A program made the translations under genes and the position numbers. Below the pieces are notes generated by a model. The model ran no database searches and was not told where the DNA came from. It saw only the letters and a program-made list of their open reading frames with translations. Of a stretch of DNA of 64,000 bases, positions 1 to 10,779 are shown piece after piece; within the stretch, counting starts at the first letter, position 1, and each line of letters starts with the position of its first letter. The stretch is taken from contig OW804097.1 of NCBI GenBank assembly GCA_942159475.1, positions 10,231,172 to 10,295,171 of the forward strand. The letters are read 5' to 3'. This DNA is from Sthenelais limicola. Lineage: Eukaryota > Annelida > Polychaeta > Phyllodocida > Sigalionidae.

Positions 1-34
1 CTGACACTGCTGCTTCTAAAACTAATACCATATA

Positions 35-687
35 TGGGTTAGATTTTCAGAAAATGTGATCCGTTTTAAGAAAATGAGTCATAAGTCGCTAGATATGGAT
101 TTTGAGATATCACCATATTTGAAAAGAGGAGACCAACCCGATTCCAATGAATGCAAACATTAAGGACATCTAAGAAGTACTTTTGTCTTTTTAGGTGGAT
201 ATTTTTATTTTGAAAAAAAGTTTGCAATATTTCTGGGTGGATAATTATCAGTAAAGTAGCCAAATATATACTCAATGGGATGATCTAAGAACGTACTGAT
301 ATAATTAATAATCAGTCTTGAAATTTGGCACATGTATTCATACAACCACAAGGACTAGCCACTCAAAAAATGAAAATATTCCAACAAAGAGATTGTGTAA
401 GTAAACGACTTTGAAAAACACCAATTTTGCGACTTGTGACTCATTTTCCTGAAACACATCACAAATGTACAATCGGCAGATCTAGACATTTAGTAAATTC
501 TGCTAAATCAGACTGTAAAATGGTCAATACTAGGTATATCTGAGGGTATTTGACGTTGCTGTGATTCAAACAGTCTGTTTGGTTGTGCTGAACTGAATTT
601 TGAACCTGATTTTTGTCTTAAATTTGGGTTATTTGTGAGAATTGGTGAAGGCGAATTGTATTGTACATTTTCTGGCGATTTCACCCA
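35..687 (+). mobile_element. MITE-1 copy, interrupted by MITE-2
   Basis: Begins TGGGTTAGATTTTCAGAAAA, is split by MITE-2 at 56-463, then resumes with TGTACAATCGGCAG and ends in the variant terminus GGCGATTTCACCCA. Flanked by TA on both sides. Gives the empty-site reconstruction for MITE-2. Confidence 0.85.
56..463 (+). mobile_element. MITE-2 copy (complete)
   Basis: About 34-bp TIR: GTGATCCGTTTTAAGAAAAT ... CCTGAAACACATCAC. Inserted in a MITE-1; AAAT on both sides is the target duplication. Confidence 0.88.
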
Positions 688-1084
688 TATACAAGAACTA
701 CTAGCCTAGCATATTATTTGCCATTTAAAAATAATGGGTTTACTAAAATATTTAATTGTAGATTTTCTGTGGCTTTCAAGGAAATGAAAACGAAACTTAC
801 CCACAATATTTTGTATTTTAGCCAAACATTCTGTATATCCACACAATCGCCGCAAAAATGTTAGAAAGATACAGAATTTATAGTAATAAAAGAAATTAAA
901 ATACCATGACCCCGCGCTATGTTACATGACAAACACATAATACACATACTACTCCAATACTTATTTACAAGGTACTGCAAGGCTTACTAGCCCCCACCAT
1001 GTTGGTGAAAACAATTCAACTATATTTTACTCATTGTTTTATTTTGTTCTATTTTGCTATGTGTTTTATTTTGCTATGTGTATT

Positions 1085-1219
1085 TACGAGTTAGATGTAG
1101 AAGGTCCCGGCGGAAGAACTGTCTCTGATGAGAGACAGAGCCGAGAGCCCTATTTTCATGTAGACCTTATGTGCAGCAAAATGAAAATAAAGTTTCAATA
1201 TATATATATATATATATAA
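1085..1219 (+). mobile_element. retroposon 3' end with (TA)n tail
   Basis: Contains GGTCCCGGCGGAAGAACTGT and ATGTAGACCTTATG, then AATGAAAATAAAGTTTC and a TA microsatellite at 1197-1219. It resembles the LINE-type tails elsewhere in the window. Confidence 0.45.
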
Positions 1220-1267
1220 TGCAAAATCGTTCCGTCACAGGTTCAAACCCATAAGAATTATATGTCA

Positions 1268-1437
1268 CTGATTAGATGCCTACTTCGCTATTCGGTTTCC
1301 TTGCCTAGGACTCAGCGTTCTAATGGGAATATAATGACATTGTGTGGTCTTAATGGAATTATAATAGCACTTTGCGGTTTGAGGCGAGAGGCTTTCCCTT
1401 TATTTGAAGGGACACTCACAACTCTGGGCCTAGACTG
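1268..1437 (-). mobile_element. family K element, partial
   Basis: Minus-strand CAGTCTAGGCCCAGAGTTGT start and the GCGAAGTAGGCATC body; the far end is missing. Confidence 0.6.
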
Positions 1438-1578
1438 CATACAGAATACAGACCTCTTTACAGACATATAACCCTGGATTACCTCCTATAACTCTACTGT
1501 AGAGAGGTGAAGAGGGACTGAAGCCTTCTGATCCTGGTCCATGCCGTATAATCATAGCTACTATCCATGATTCCTCTA

Positions 1579-1815
1579 TGGGTCAGATTTTCTGAAAATG
1601 TACAATTCGCTTTCATTAATTCTCTCAAATAACCCATATTAAAGATAGAAATGAGCTTCAAAATGCAGTTTGGCATAGCAAAACAGATACTATGAATCAA
1701 TGTGACACTGAAGATATTCAGATATATCTGGTATTCATCATTTTTCAGCCTAATATAGCAGAATTTCCTAAATGTGAAGAGCTGGCAATTGTACATTTTC
1801 TGAAAATCTGACCCC
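1579..1815 (-). mobile_element. MITE-1 copy
   Basis: Both 29-bp inverted ends present (TGGGTCAGATTTTCTGAAAA ... GAAAATCTGACCCC); TA on both flanks. Confidence 0.85.
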
Positions 1816-1872
1816 TATAATGGTGCTTGAGAACCTATAGCAGGCCACTCAGTGCCTACCACTTATAACATA

Positions 1873-2106
1873 TGGGTCAGATTGTCAGAAAATGTACAAT
1901 CTACACATTCACAGCTATGAAATTCTGCTAAATCAGAGAGAAAATTGCTAAATGCTAGGTATATCTGAATGTATTCTGTATGGTATTCATTTAATAAATC
2001 TGTTTGGTTATGTTGAACTGTATTTTGAACCTGATTTTTGTTTTAAATGCGGGTTATTTGAGGGGATTGGCGAAGGTGAATTGTACATTTTCTGAAAAAT
2101 TGACCC
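1873..2106 (+). mobile_element. MITE-1 copy
   Basis: TGGGTCAGATTGTCAG ... AAAAATTGACCCA flanked by TA; an internal variant close to the short copy at 20069-20270. Confidence 0.85.
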
Positions 2107-2127
2107 ATATGGAGGGCGAGGTGTTTA

Positions 2128-2408
2128 TGGGTGAAATCCCCTGAAAATGTACAATCACCAGCTCTACACATTTAATGAATTCAGTTACGATAGACTGAAA
2201 AATGATAAATATATTTGAACACTATTTTGGTGGATTGTTTGTAGATCATTGTTTTTGGTACAGGTTTTTATGAAGTCCATATAAGTTAACGGACATTGCG
2301 TATTGGATTGATTCATGAAATCTCTTGGGTTATGTTGAACTGTATTAAGAAGCACTTTATTTTTTATCTTAGATTAGGGTTATTTGAGAGGATTGGTGAA
2401 AACGCACC
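2128..2408 (+). mobile_element. MITE-1 copy, degenerate
   Basis: Begins TGGGTGAAATCCCCTGAAAA and contains GGTTATTTGAGAGGATTGGTG; the right end is lost and the interior carries extra sequence. Confidence 0.6.
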
Positions 2409-2419
2409 GTATGAAGTAC

Positions 2420-2512
2420 GTCCATGGTGGACATTTACGTTTTTACATATGTACTACTGTTGTTAAATGTCTTTGGCCTGTAAGTGAATAAAAAAACAAA
2501 AAAAAACAAAAA
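2420..2512 (+). mobile_element. retroposon 3' tail
   Basis: A segment ending GTAAGTGAATAAAAAAACAA and further A-rich sequence, the look of a polyadenylated retroposon end. Confidence 0.3.
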
Positions 2513-2561
2513 AACTGTATGTTTCATCCACCTGTGTACTTGACTGTAGAGAGATATTAAA

Positions 2562-2802
2562 TGGGTCAGATTTTCAGAAAATGTACAATTGGCAGCTCTA
2601 CACATTTAGGAAGTTCTCCTAAATTAGGCTGAAAAATGATGAATATCGGGTATATCTGAGTATTATTATTTGGTATTGCATTGATTTAAAGTATCAGTTC
2701 TGTTATGTTAAACTGCATTCTAAAGCTCATTTTTGTCTTAAATGTTGGTTATTTGAGACGATTGGTGAAGGCGAATTGTACATTTTCTGAAAATCTGACC
2801 CA
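2562..2802 (+). mobile_element. MITE-1 copy (subfamily B)
   Basis: Complete TIRs; internal CGGGTATATCTGAGTA and AGTATCAGTTCTGTTATG mark the B subfamily. Confidence 0.85.
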
Positions 2803-3134
2803 CAAAGTCATCGTGTGATAAGCTTGTTGGGGAAGTCTTGTATTGGGTACAATTTGGTATAATTTGTAGTGAGGAGTGATGATTGTTTGTCAGACATTAA
2901 GGGTAACCTAAGTGGGTCAGATTTTGTTGAAGTCATTTGTTCCACCAATAGATATTGTCACCGCATTTTACTATTTTAAGAACATGGCTGTTAAAAAAAC
3001 TCAACGTCGGAAACGTTTTACAAACGTATAGGGTAAAATAATAAAATAATGAGATCCCCCCCCCCCCGCATTCCCGACACACAAAACTACAGAACAGTTT
3101 GACATACTTTTACCTGTGCATTATTATCACTTTA

Positions 3135-3282
3135 CAGTCTGAGTCCAAAGTTGAGATATCCCTCCAAACTGAGGGAAAGCCTCTCCCTCCAAACCACAAA
3201 ATCCCATTAGGATGCCTATTCCAGGTCCAGAAAAAGCTATTAGCGCAGTAGGCATACAGTAGGATGTGAGCTGAGGCTATTT
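3135..3282 (+). mobile_element. family K element, short
   Basis: CAGTCTGAGTCCAAAGTTGA, one 52-bp unit, then CATTAGGATGCC and ATTAGCGCAGTAGGCAT. Confidence 0.6.
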
Positions 3283-3381
3283 ACATTTGTCTGGAAAATC
3301 TTCGAATCCTTGACTAAAATATTGATAATGAATATATATTATATATTAAATATTATATATGTTTGTTTTTTTTGTCGCCAG

Positions 3382-3676
3382 ATGGAGATGCAGCAGCAAG
3401 ACGTCGTGTTGCTAAGGCAACTGATGCACATCCACTCCAGTATCCAGGGTCTCACCGGAAGTAGAGGCAGCTACCGGCGTTCCATGAGCTCTACGTCACT
3501 GGCAGCCTCGTTCTCGGGCCACCCGTCGCAGCGCCCCCACCGGGAACTGGTGAGACTACAGAGCGCACCCTTGCGGCAACAGAGCTCACGAGGAGGAGGT
3601 GAGGAGGAGGGCAGTGAGGAGGATGAGGAAGAGGAGGAGGAGGATGACCTCATGACGCAGTCCTTTAGCTCTTTCT
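3382..3676 (+). CDS. LURAP/FAM89-like adaptor, internal exon
   Basis: This exon follows a T-rich tract and CAG acceptor (AG at 3380-3381) and ends at a strong donor, CT|GTAAGT, at 3677. It starts in phase 0 and ends one base into a codon. The peptide opens MEMQQQDVVLLRQLMHIHSS and continues SIQGL, resembling the leucine-rich LURAP/FAM89 motif in which an acidic residue is followed by LL.QL and SIQ. A Ser-rich stretch, basic segments and a 15-residue acidic run (EEEGSEEDEEEEEEDD) follow. LURAP1/FAM89 proteins are actomyosin or NF-kB adaptors; that role is inferred here. The N-terminal exon(s) are not identified upstream. A MITE-1 copy starts 20 bp past the donor. The splice structure is convincing; the family assignment is moderate. 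Confidence 0.7.
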
Positions 3677-3695
3677 GTAAGTATCTTAGGATATA

Positions 3696-3932
3696 TGGGT
3701 CAGATTTTCAGAAAATGTACAATTCAACTTCGCCAATCTTCTCAAATAACCCAAATTTCAGACGAAAATAAAGTTCCAAATACAGTTCAACCTAACCAAA
3801 CAGATTGCTAGAATCAATGCAATGCCAAATATACACGAATTTACCGAGTATTGACCAAATTTCAGCCTAATTTAGCAGAATTTACTAAATGTGTAGAGCT
3901 GCCAATTGTACATTTTCTGAAAATCCGACCCA
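3696..3932 (-). mobile_element. MITE-1 copy (subfamily A)
   Basis: 237 bp, complete, TA on both flanks. It starts 20 bp after the donor of the LURAP-like exon. Internal GATTGCTAGAATCAATGCAA (reverse sense) marks subfamily A. Confidence 0.9.
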
Positions 3933-3937
3933 TATAT

Positions 3938-4335
3938 GTGATATGTTCCAGGAAAATAAGTCATAAGTCGTAAAATTGATATTTTTCAAAGTGTTTTTTT
4001 CACAGAATTTCTTCATTGAAATCTTCTGATCTTTACAGAGTTTAGCACTTATAGTCGCATAAATCCATGTAACAAGTTTCGGGACATTGTAATAAATATA
4101 TCCTTGCGTTTTGAAGTGCTTTGTATGAAGTATATTTACTTACTTTATTGGTAATTACCCATCCAGAAACATTGCAAACTTTTTGTTTCAAAGATAAAAA
4201 TATCAAACTTAAAATATAGAAATACTTATTGGGTGTCCTAGTGTTTACTATATTTGGAATCGGCTTGATCTCCTCTTTCCAAATATGGTGATATCTCAAA
4301 ATCCTTAGAAGACTTATGATTCATTTTCCTAAATC
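3938..4335 (-). mobile_element. MITE-2 copy
   Basis: GTGATATGTTCCAGGAAAAT ... GACTTATGATTCATTTTCCT; right tip eroded. Confidence 0.8.
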
Positions 4336-4339
4336 GGAT

Positions 4340-4616
4340 TTTATGTTTGATATTTCCATTTTTCGAAAAGAAAAGTTCGCGATGTTTCTGGATGGGTAAT
4401 TATCAGTAAAGTAACTAAATATACTCCATGCAAAGGCCTTCAAAACACAAGGATATATCTAAAACAATGTCCCGAATTTGTTACATGGATTGATATAACT
4501 ATAAGTGCTAAACCCTATAAAAATCAGAAAATTTCAATAAAGAGATCTTGTGATAAAAACACTTTGAAAAATATCAACTTTGCGACTTGTGACTCATTTT
4601 CCTAAAACACATCACA
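4340..4616 (+). mobile_element. MITE-2 copy, left-truncated
   Basis: Begins in the AAGTTCGCGATGTTTCTGGA interior and ends CCTAAAACACATCAC; adjoins an opposite-orientation copy. Confidence 0.78.
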
Positions 4617-5092
4617 ATTAAGCAAATATTATTATATTAATATAATATTAATATGATTATAGTCTCCAATCTTCCCATCAATTTAGGTTGAAAACTTCTC
4701 AGTTATACACCTTCTGATCATTCACACAGAAATAGAGTTTATGGATAATGAAATGACTTTGTTTCATCCAATTACAAACACAACCATTTGAAACAACATT
4801 TTTTGTGTATTTAATACAAACATGAAAATATAATGATTTACATTGAAAAGCCTCCATTAAAGTTATTCGGACACTATATAACGTAACCATAGCAATAACA
4901 ATGTAACCATAGCAATAACAATATCATTAAATCGGCCATTTTACAGTATGCAGCACTGTGAACGGTCATAAAACTGTCAGCATTCACTGCTTAGTGGTTA
5001 TAAACTTAATTAATTTATGAATTATGCCTGAAGGACAAAGTCCATAATAGGATTGGTCTGTATTGGTCTGGGCTAACATTGTGAAAGCGTAG

Positions 5093-5422
5093 CAGTCTAG
5101 GCTCAGAGTTGAGAGAGTCCCTCCAAACTAAGGAAAAGCCTCTCCAGTCTTGACTCAGAATTGAGAGAGTCCCTCCAAACTGAGGGAAACCTCTCCAGTC
5201 TAGGCTCAGAGTTGAGAGAGTTCCTCCAAACTAAGGGAAATACTCTCCAGTCTAGGCTCAGAGTTGAGAGAGTCCCTCCTAACTGAGGTAAAGCCTCTTT
5301 CCCCAAACCACAAAATGTCATTAGAATCCCAGCAGGACGCATACTCAAGTGCCAGGAAAGCCATTAGCGCAGTAGGCATCCAATCACTGACATCTGATCT
5401 GAGCGGGTCTGACCCTAGACTG
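5093..5422 (+). mobile_element. family K element with four 52-bp units
   Basis: Ends CAGTCTAGGCTCA and GACCCTAGACTG are inverted. Four tandem units lie at the left end, then the unique body with GCCATTAGCGCAGTAGGCAT. Confidence 0.75.
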
Positions 5423-5696
5423 AAAGGATCGGACAGAAACTTTTGTTATCCAATTATTTCTCCCACCTACATTACAAACATTTTGATCTTTGTCTGGGAA
5501 TAATCCCAAATTCAGTAGCTCTATTTTTTGGGGGGAAAAAAGAAGCGAGGAAATAACGGAGGAGAGAATCATGAGTTTTTGTTCAAAGTTAAAGTGCTGA
5601 GAAAGTTGCAGCTTCAATGGTCAGAGGGTATAGCAGTGGCTCCACCTGGAGTTACTGAGTATTATTACTGTAGCTAGGCTACTCATGTGGTATATC

Positions 5697-5932
5697 TGGT
5701 TCAGATTTCTTTCTGAAAATGTACAATTCGCCTTCACCGATGCTCTCAAATAACCCAGATTTAAGACAAAAATAAGATTTAAAATGCAGTTTATCATAAC
5801 AGAACTGATACTTTAAATCACGGCAATACCAAATATACTCAGATATACCTGGTATTCATCATTTTTCAGCCTAATTTAGCAGAATTTCCTAAATGTGTAG
5901 AACTGCCAATTGTACATTTTCTGACGCTCTCC
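5697..5932 (-). mobile_element. MITE-1 copy, diverged
   Basis: GGTTCAGATTTCTTTCTGAA ... TGTACATTTTCTGACG; subfamily B interior, eroded ends. Confidence 0.7.
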
Positions 5933-6914
5933 CCTATCTACTACCTGCACTGATTTAGGACCACCAATTTAGGGAATTAGATTAGGGTTAGGGTTATAGT
6001 TAGGATGGGTATCAATCCATGTACTCTACTCCACCTCAACTGAACGCTGGAAAAAACAAGTACTTAATGGTAACATAGCTGTGTTAGAAGCCTGGTACCT
6101 AGTATTTAGTCGCTTCCTAGCTAGCCTCTGCCAACAATTCACACCATATGGCTGGGATTTTTTAAATTCATTTCTCTTTACATGCTATATTGTTCATTTC
6201 TGTTGCTCTATTGAAACAAAAAAGTGGGCCTTTTAGCTATATTGCCTTTTCTTACAGTTGGTAGTATACATCCTAACATGCATATAATTATATCAGTAGG
6301 AGTTCAATTCTATCAGATCAGTGGTATCATAGATATGTCAGTGCAAAATAGTCAATACATGTAAGCCAGCAGAAATCCATGGTCATGAGTGACAGATGTA
6401 ATCCCAGGTCCATTTTAGGGCGTGGTCACTTGAAGATACAGCGTAGTGATTGGTCAATCGATTTTAAAGTCAGTTCCCTTGAGTTCCACTTGAGTAAGGG
6501 GCAGCACTCTATTAAGGCTGAACCATTTTCTCTGTAATTCGAAATTCATTCAATACACTCTCAAAAAAGAGCAATTGAAAATACGATGGTGGGGTGGTGC
6601 TTTGTACTCTATCCCTTGATTCATATTGTTAATGGAAAACTTTCAACTGAAAACCTGCAGTAAAGAGAATCATTGCCAGTCTATGACTGAGATGATATTG
6701 TTACTCTACATCAGAAGAATGTAATCAACACTAAAGGAGCTGAAAACCTCCCAAATACAGCAGAGATCCCCTTTAATTGGAAATGATTTACTGCAATAAA
6801 AGGTTTTCAATATCAATATCAATTCATGGTTAATGGGATAATGTTTTAAGCTTATAATGCTTATCTATAGGAAGAAAAGCAACTTCAATATGTAAATATC
6901 ACCTTATTATATAA

Positions 6915-7126
6915 TGGGTCACGTCGTCAGAAAATGTACAATCAGCAGCTGTACACATTTAGTAAATCATACTAATTTAGACTGACAATAATAAATAGGG
7001 CTACTATGTTATATCTGAGCATATCTCTTAGTCTTATTGCAGTGTTGAACCTCCTTTTTGTCTTAAATTTTGGAGAATTTTGGAGAAATGGTGCAGTCGA
7101 ATTGTACATTTTCTGGCAACCTTACC
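6915..7126 (+). mobile_element. MITE-1 copy, internally deleted
   Basis: TGGGTCACGTCGTCAGAAAA ... GAATTGTACATTTTCTGGC with eroded right tip; lies between the Gly-rich gene's 3' end and its upstream neighbour. Confidence 0.7.
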
Positions 7127-7148
7127 CGACTTTATCTGACTATATATA

Positions 7149-7154
7149 TTTAAT
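7149..7154 (-). terminator. possible polyadenylation signal ATTAAA
   Basis: ATTAAA on the minus strand about 60 bp past the TGA stop of the Gly-rich protein gene, just outside a MITE-1 copy. This is a common variant signal; its use is not shown. Confidence 0.35.
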
Positions 7155-7212
7155 ATTATATATTCATATGTATCACTTTGTTTTGGAATTTAGCAGTTCC
7201 ATGGTGAGACTA

Positions 7213-8196
7213 TCAGTATGACACAGGGTGCCATGTGGGCGAAGCTCCTTGTGTATTCTGATATTTATACACGTCTTTATTATTGTTTACGTTTCCATAG
7301 TAACCGCCAATATAGTTCCCACCACCGCCCCAAGGTGACCTTGAACTAAACCGTCCACTTGCGCCAAATCCTTCTTTTCCATAATTCACTCCACCGTTCA
7401 GTCGTACACCACCTCCACCTTGGTAGGCCTTGAAGTTGGCAAAACTATTTCCTTGTCCAAAACCTTGAAAGTCTGGCTTGTCTTGTTTCTTTAGATTAAT
7501 CTCTCTCCCTTCGGGGTATCTCGATGATCCAAAATCGAGATTATTATTATTAGAAGAAGAAGAAAAGACACTGGAACTGGAAGAATCTCCTCCAGATCCA
7601 AAGTTAGATCCTCCTCCGTAGCCTCCAACTGGTTTGCCATACCTCCCGGTGATGTGGGGGCTCCCGAGGCCTGATTTGAAGGTTTGCGAAAAGTCTTCAA
7701 ATTTCCAGTCACTCCTGTCCATGCGGTTGGCATATCCTGAGCCACTATGTGAGCTTGTTCCAAACTTTCCCCCATTGTTATATAAATCAATTGACTTTCC
7801 AATCTTACTATCGCCATAACCAAAGTTCTTACTTCCATAGTTAGTATCATATCCATTTCCTATCGGTTCGATGAAATCGTTGCTATGCGAAGAAGAAGAG
7901 GAGGAGGAGGAGGAGGCATCTGAGGAGGATCCTTGATTGAAGCTGTCATAACCCGAATTGAAGTTGTTTGAATTGAAGTTGCTTCCACCGAACCCTTTGC
8001 TATCTCCGAAACCAAACTTAGCAAGGCCTTGACTGTAACTAAAGGATGGATATGAAGTGCCATAACTGCCCATTGAAGGATAGTCATCGGTATTAGCCAT
8101 TTTACTCCCCCACCTTCTGACATACACTGTGTTAACAACTTCAACACCAAACACATATAAATACAGAACTAGGGGGAAATTCGACTTCAGAATCAT
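7213..8196 (-). CDS. secreted Gly/Ser/Asn-rich protein
   Basis: An uninterrupted 327-codon reading frame starts at ATG 8196 and ends at TGA 7213-7215. The N-terminus MILKSNFPLVLYLYVFGVEV is hydrophobic and looks like a secretion signal, with likely processing before the VYVRRWG stretch. The rest is low complexity: Gly/Tyr/Phe/Asn repeats (GFGDSKGFGGSNFNSNN), a run of nine Ser, more Ser-rich runs (DSSSSSVFSSSS), a GGYGGGSNFGSGG patch and a C-terminal GGGGNYIGGYYGN segment. No enzymatic domain or cysteine pattern is visible. The composition suggests an extracellular structural or matrix protein (shell, cuticle, silk or mucus-type); this is inference from composition only. A TATA box lies 65 bp upstream. 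The gene is intronless and sits inside an intron of the LURAP-like gene on the opposite strand. Length, signal peptide and promoter argue against a chance frame. Confidence 0.8.
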   Translation of the reverse strand: MILKSNFPLVLYLYVFGVEVVNTVYVRRWGSKMANTDDYPSMGSYGTSYPSFSYSQGLAKFGFGDSKGFGGSNFNSNNFNSGYDSFNQGSSSDASSSSSSSSSHSNDFIEPIGNGYDTNYGSKNFGYGDSKIGKSIDLYNNGGKFGTSSHSGSGYANRMDRSDWKFEDFSQTFKSGLGSPHITGRYGKPVGGYGGGSNFGSGGDSSSSSVFSSSSNNNNLDFGSSRYPEGREINLKKQDKPDFQGFGQGNSFANFKAYQGGGGVRLNGGVNYGKEGFGASGRFSSRSPWGGGGNYIGGYYGNVNNNKDVYKYQNTQGASPTWHPVSY

Positions 8197-8260
8197 TCTC
8201 AGTGTTGTTGTTCTGTGGTGTATCGGTTAGTTCTGAGTGCGATACTGGTGTGATTTCTGG

Positions 8261-8270
8261 GTTTTATAGT
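8261..8270 (-). promoter_or_regulatory. TATA box of the Gly-rich protein gene
   Basis: The minus strand reads ACTATAAAAC about 65-74 bp upstream of the ATG at 8196. That would place transcription start near 8235 and leave a short 5' UTR. The position and match to TATAAAA support a focused Pol II promoter. Confidence 0.65.
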
Positions 8271-8445
8271 CGTTTCCTGGGCGGTTCTGTGGCTGGTAAT
8301 AGGTCTAATTAATCAATGTGACAGGTAGTATATAATCTACCTGCCCTGGGCTTGCCTGCTCCTGTGGGAACGGTCAGTCAGTGGTCAGTTGTAGGGGATA
8401 CTGGCCGGTCAGTGAACTTCCTTGTTAATCATTCATACACATATA

Positions 8446-8829
8446 GTGATCCGTTTTAGAAAATGAGTCATAAGTCGCAAAATATTGATTTTGAGATATC
8501 ACCATATTTGAAAAGGGGAGATCAAGCCGATTCTAATGATGGTAAACACTAGGACACCTAATGAGTATTTCTGTATTTTAAGTTTGATATTTTCAGTTTT
8601 GAAAACAAGAGTTTGCAATGTTTCTGGATGGGTAATTACCAGTAAAGTAAGTAAATATACTTCATACAAAGGTCTTCAAAACGCAAGGATATATTTAATA
8701 CAATGTCCCGAAATTTGTTATATGGATGTATATGACTATACGTGATAAACCCTCTAAAGATCAGAACATTTCAATAAAGGGTCTTGTGAAAAAACGCTTT
8801 GTGACTCATTTTCCTGAAATACATCACAG
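8446..8829 (+). mobile_element. MITE-2 copy
   Basis: GTGATCCGTTTTAGAAAATG ... CCTGAAATACATCAC; lies upstream of the Gly-rich gene promoter. Confidence 0.85.
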
Positions 8830-8934
8830 ATACAGATTTAAACAATACAATGATGTTAATGAGGGAAAGGTGGAAAATTGGAAATATTATTGGACGGTCG
8901 CTGAACCTCCCATAAGTTCCCTCCCCGTACTTGG

Positions 8935-9225
8935 TATCACCTCTCCATATTTAAAATATGATAACAAATAATATGATGACAAATAATATGGTTGTATCTC
9001 AAAACCTATATTGGTATCTGAAATATTATATTGGTATCTCAAATACTATATTGGTATCTCAAATAATACACTGGTATCTCAAATAACATGATGGTATCCC
9101 AAATACTATATTGGTATCTCAAATACTATATTGGTATCTCAAATAATATGATGGTATTTCAAATAATATAATAGTATCTCAAAATCCATTTTTCTGGGAC
9201 GTATGACTCATTTTCCTGTGAAATT
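8935..9225 (-). repeat. MITE-2 end fragment with about 20-bp tandem expansion
   Basis: About ten imperfect copies of TTGGTATCTCAAATACTATA run from 8990 to 9185, ending in the MITE-2 terminal sequence ACGTATGACTCATTTTCCT. The repeat unit resembles the subterminal GGTGATATCTCAAAATC of MITE-2. Confidence 0.7.
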
Positions 9226-9549
9226 GTCTAAAATTTATACAGGAATTATTACATTTTTGGTCGGCATTCAAAAGGATTAAAGGGTTGTTGTTATGATTGA
9301 ACATCTTTCCATTAAGTATACTAGGGTAGATAATTCAGGACACGCATGTCATTTTGATAATTCCTTCAAGGCTGGTGGTTCTTTTAGAATCTAATAATAA
9401 ACCAAATGAAAATGTATGAGATCTTTATAAGCTACTTACTTAAAATGGTAAAATAAGAACAATATCACGAAATCTGTTTTTATTCATCTACTTAAGCTTC
9501 TACACTATTATATTATAATGCAATGCTTATGGAAAATAACAATATAATT

Positions 9550-9735
9550 ATGTATCGAGGTGGGTAAATATCGTATTTATACCGAGGGGTCCGGTGGTTA
9601 TTGGTAGTTGAACTTGATGTGAGGTTGGAAATAAAACCCTTATGTTATGGTTTTAATGATTTTATTCCACAAGCTTTCGGGCTGGTTTGCCCTTCTTCAG
9701 GTGCAACAATATAATTAAATCAAATCAAATCTTAA
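9550..9735 (-). mobile_element. Penelope-like remnant with hammerhead-like core
   Basis: On the minus strand CCTGAAGAAGGGCAAACCAG is followed by CCCGAAAGCTTGTGG. CTGAAGA (9700-9694), a GGGC/GCCC stem and GAAA (9678-9675) match the hammerhead core CUGANGA-stem II-GAAA. Such motifs are known in Penelope-like elements. The third stem and cleavage site were not resolved, and no coding sequence remains. Confidence 0.4.
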
Positions 9736-9997
9736 GATGACAGCAACCGCTCTTTCTTCCACCAATATGAATCGTCAGATTTCATTTCATTACCCTTTCG
9801 GAATCATTTATTCTCGTTAATTATTCATTATTATTTCGGGGATGTCCCTCACGCATATTGCCGGACACACTATAGGACGACTAACCACCACAGACCACCC
9901 TGAGGCTTATATATTGAACATATAATAGCATGTTCTCATCCCTTTGATACCTGCCGGGGTTACGTGTAAACGTAATTATATATGTTGATTGTAAACA

Positions 9998-10226
9998 TGG
10001 GTGAAGTCACCAGAAAATGTACAATTCAACGTCGCCAATCCCCCACAAATTCCAGACAAAAATAAAGTTCAAAATACAGTTCAACCTAACCCAACAGATT
10101 GCTAGAATCAATGCAATGCCGAATATAGACGAATTTACCTAGTATTGACCAAATTGCAGCTTGATTTAGCAGAATTTACTAAATGTGTACAGCTGCCCCT
10201 TGTACATTTTCTGAAAATCTGACCCA
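9998..10226 (-). mobile_element. MITE-1 copy with mixed termini
   Basis: The left end is TGGGTGAAGTCACCAG and the right end GAAAATCTGACCCA, so two different terminal types share one copy. CA on both flanks. Confidence 0.85.
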
Positions 10227-10733
10227 CATGGGAATTACACAGACAGAAATGTAGAGACAATAAATGGCATTACCAAAGACTGGAAGTACTTTAATTCAAG
10301 ATATTATTGTATAAAATCGATAATATCATTCAGATTGTGGCTGTAGGCTGCAGTCCACGTCAATATTCTTCCCGTTATAAGTGAACTAAGCGCTGTAAAT
10401 ACCACGGATAACTATAATCAAGTGTAATATTTTGTATTATGTATCATTTATTCATATTTCGGAAGACCTACTATGTAGAGGTATTGGTCCAGCTTGTGTA
10501 ACTGTTTTAATAATGTAAATAAACTTTCAATATATGAAATGTGTTAGTAAAAGGGTAGAGGTGAGTGTACTTGGCTGTGAGGCACAGATGGGTGTTAATA
10601 AAGTTGAATATCTACACAGAAGACAACAGATTCACGAGGGAAAAGTGTACGTTCTAGATTTACAAAGTCATGATAAGGACAAATTGTATACCTGAAAAGC
10701 TACGAATAGCAAACAGGAATGTTAAACACTAGA

Positions 10734-10779
10734 AATCCACAATCCACAATCCACAATCCACAATCCACAATCCACAATC
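10734..10779. repeat. heptamer array (AATCCAC)n
   Basis: About six perfect 7-bp units. Confidence 0.85.

Noticed and set aside
3471..3653. Ser-rich minus-strand frame
   Set aside because: It is the antisense of the acidic run in the LURAP-like exon.
7491..8156. Other frames within the Gly-rich gene
   Set aside because: Shadows of the 327-codon frame; they lack the TATA-linked start and signal peptide.
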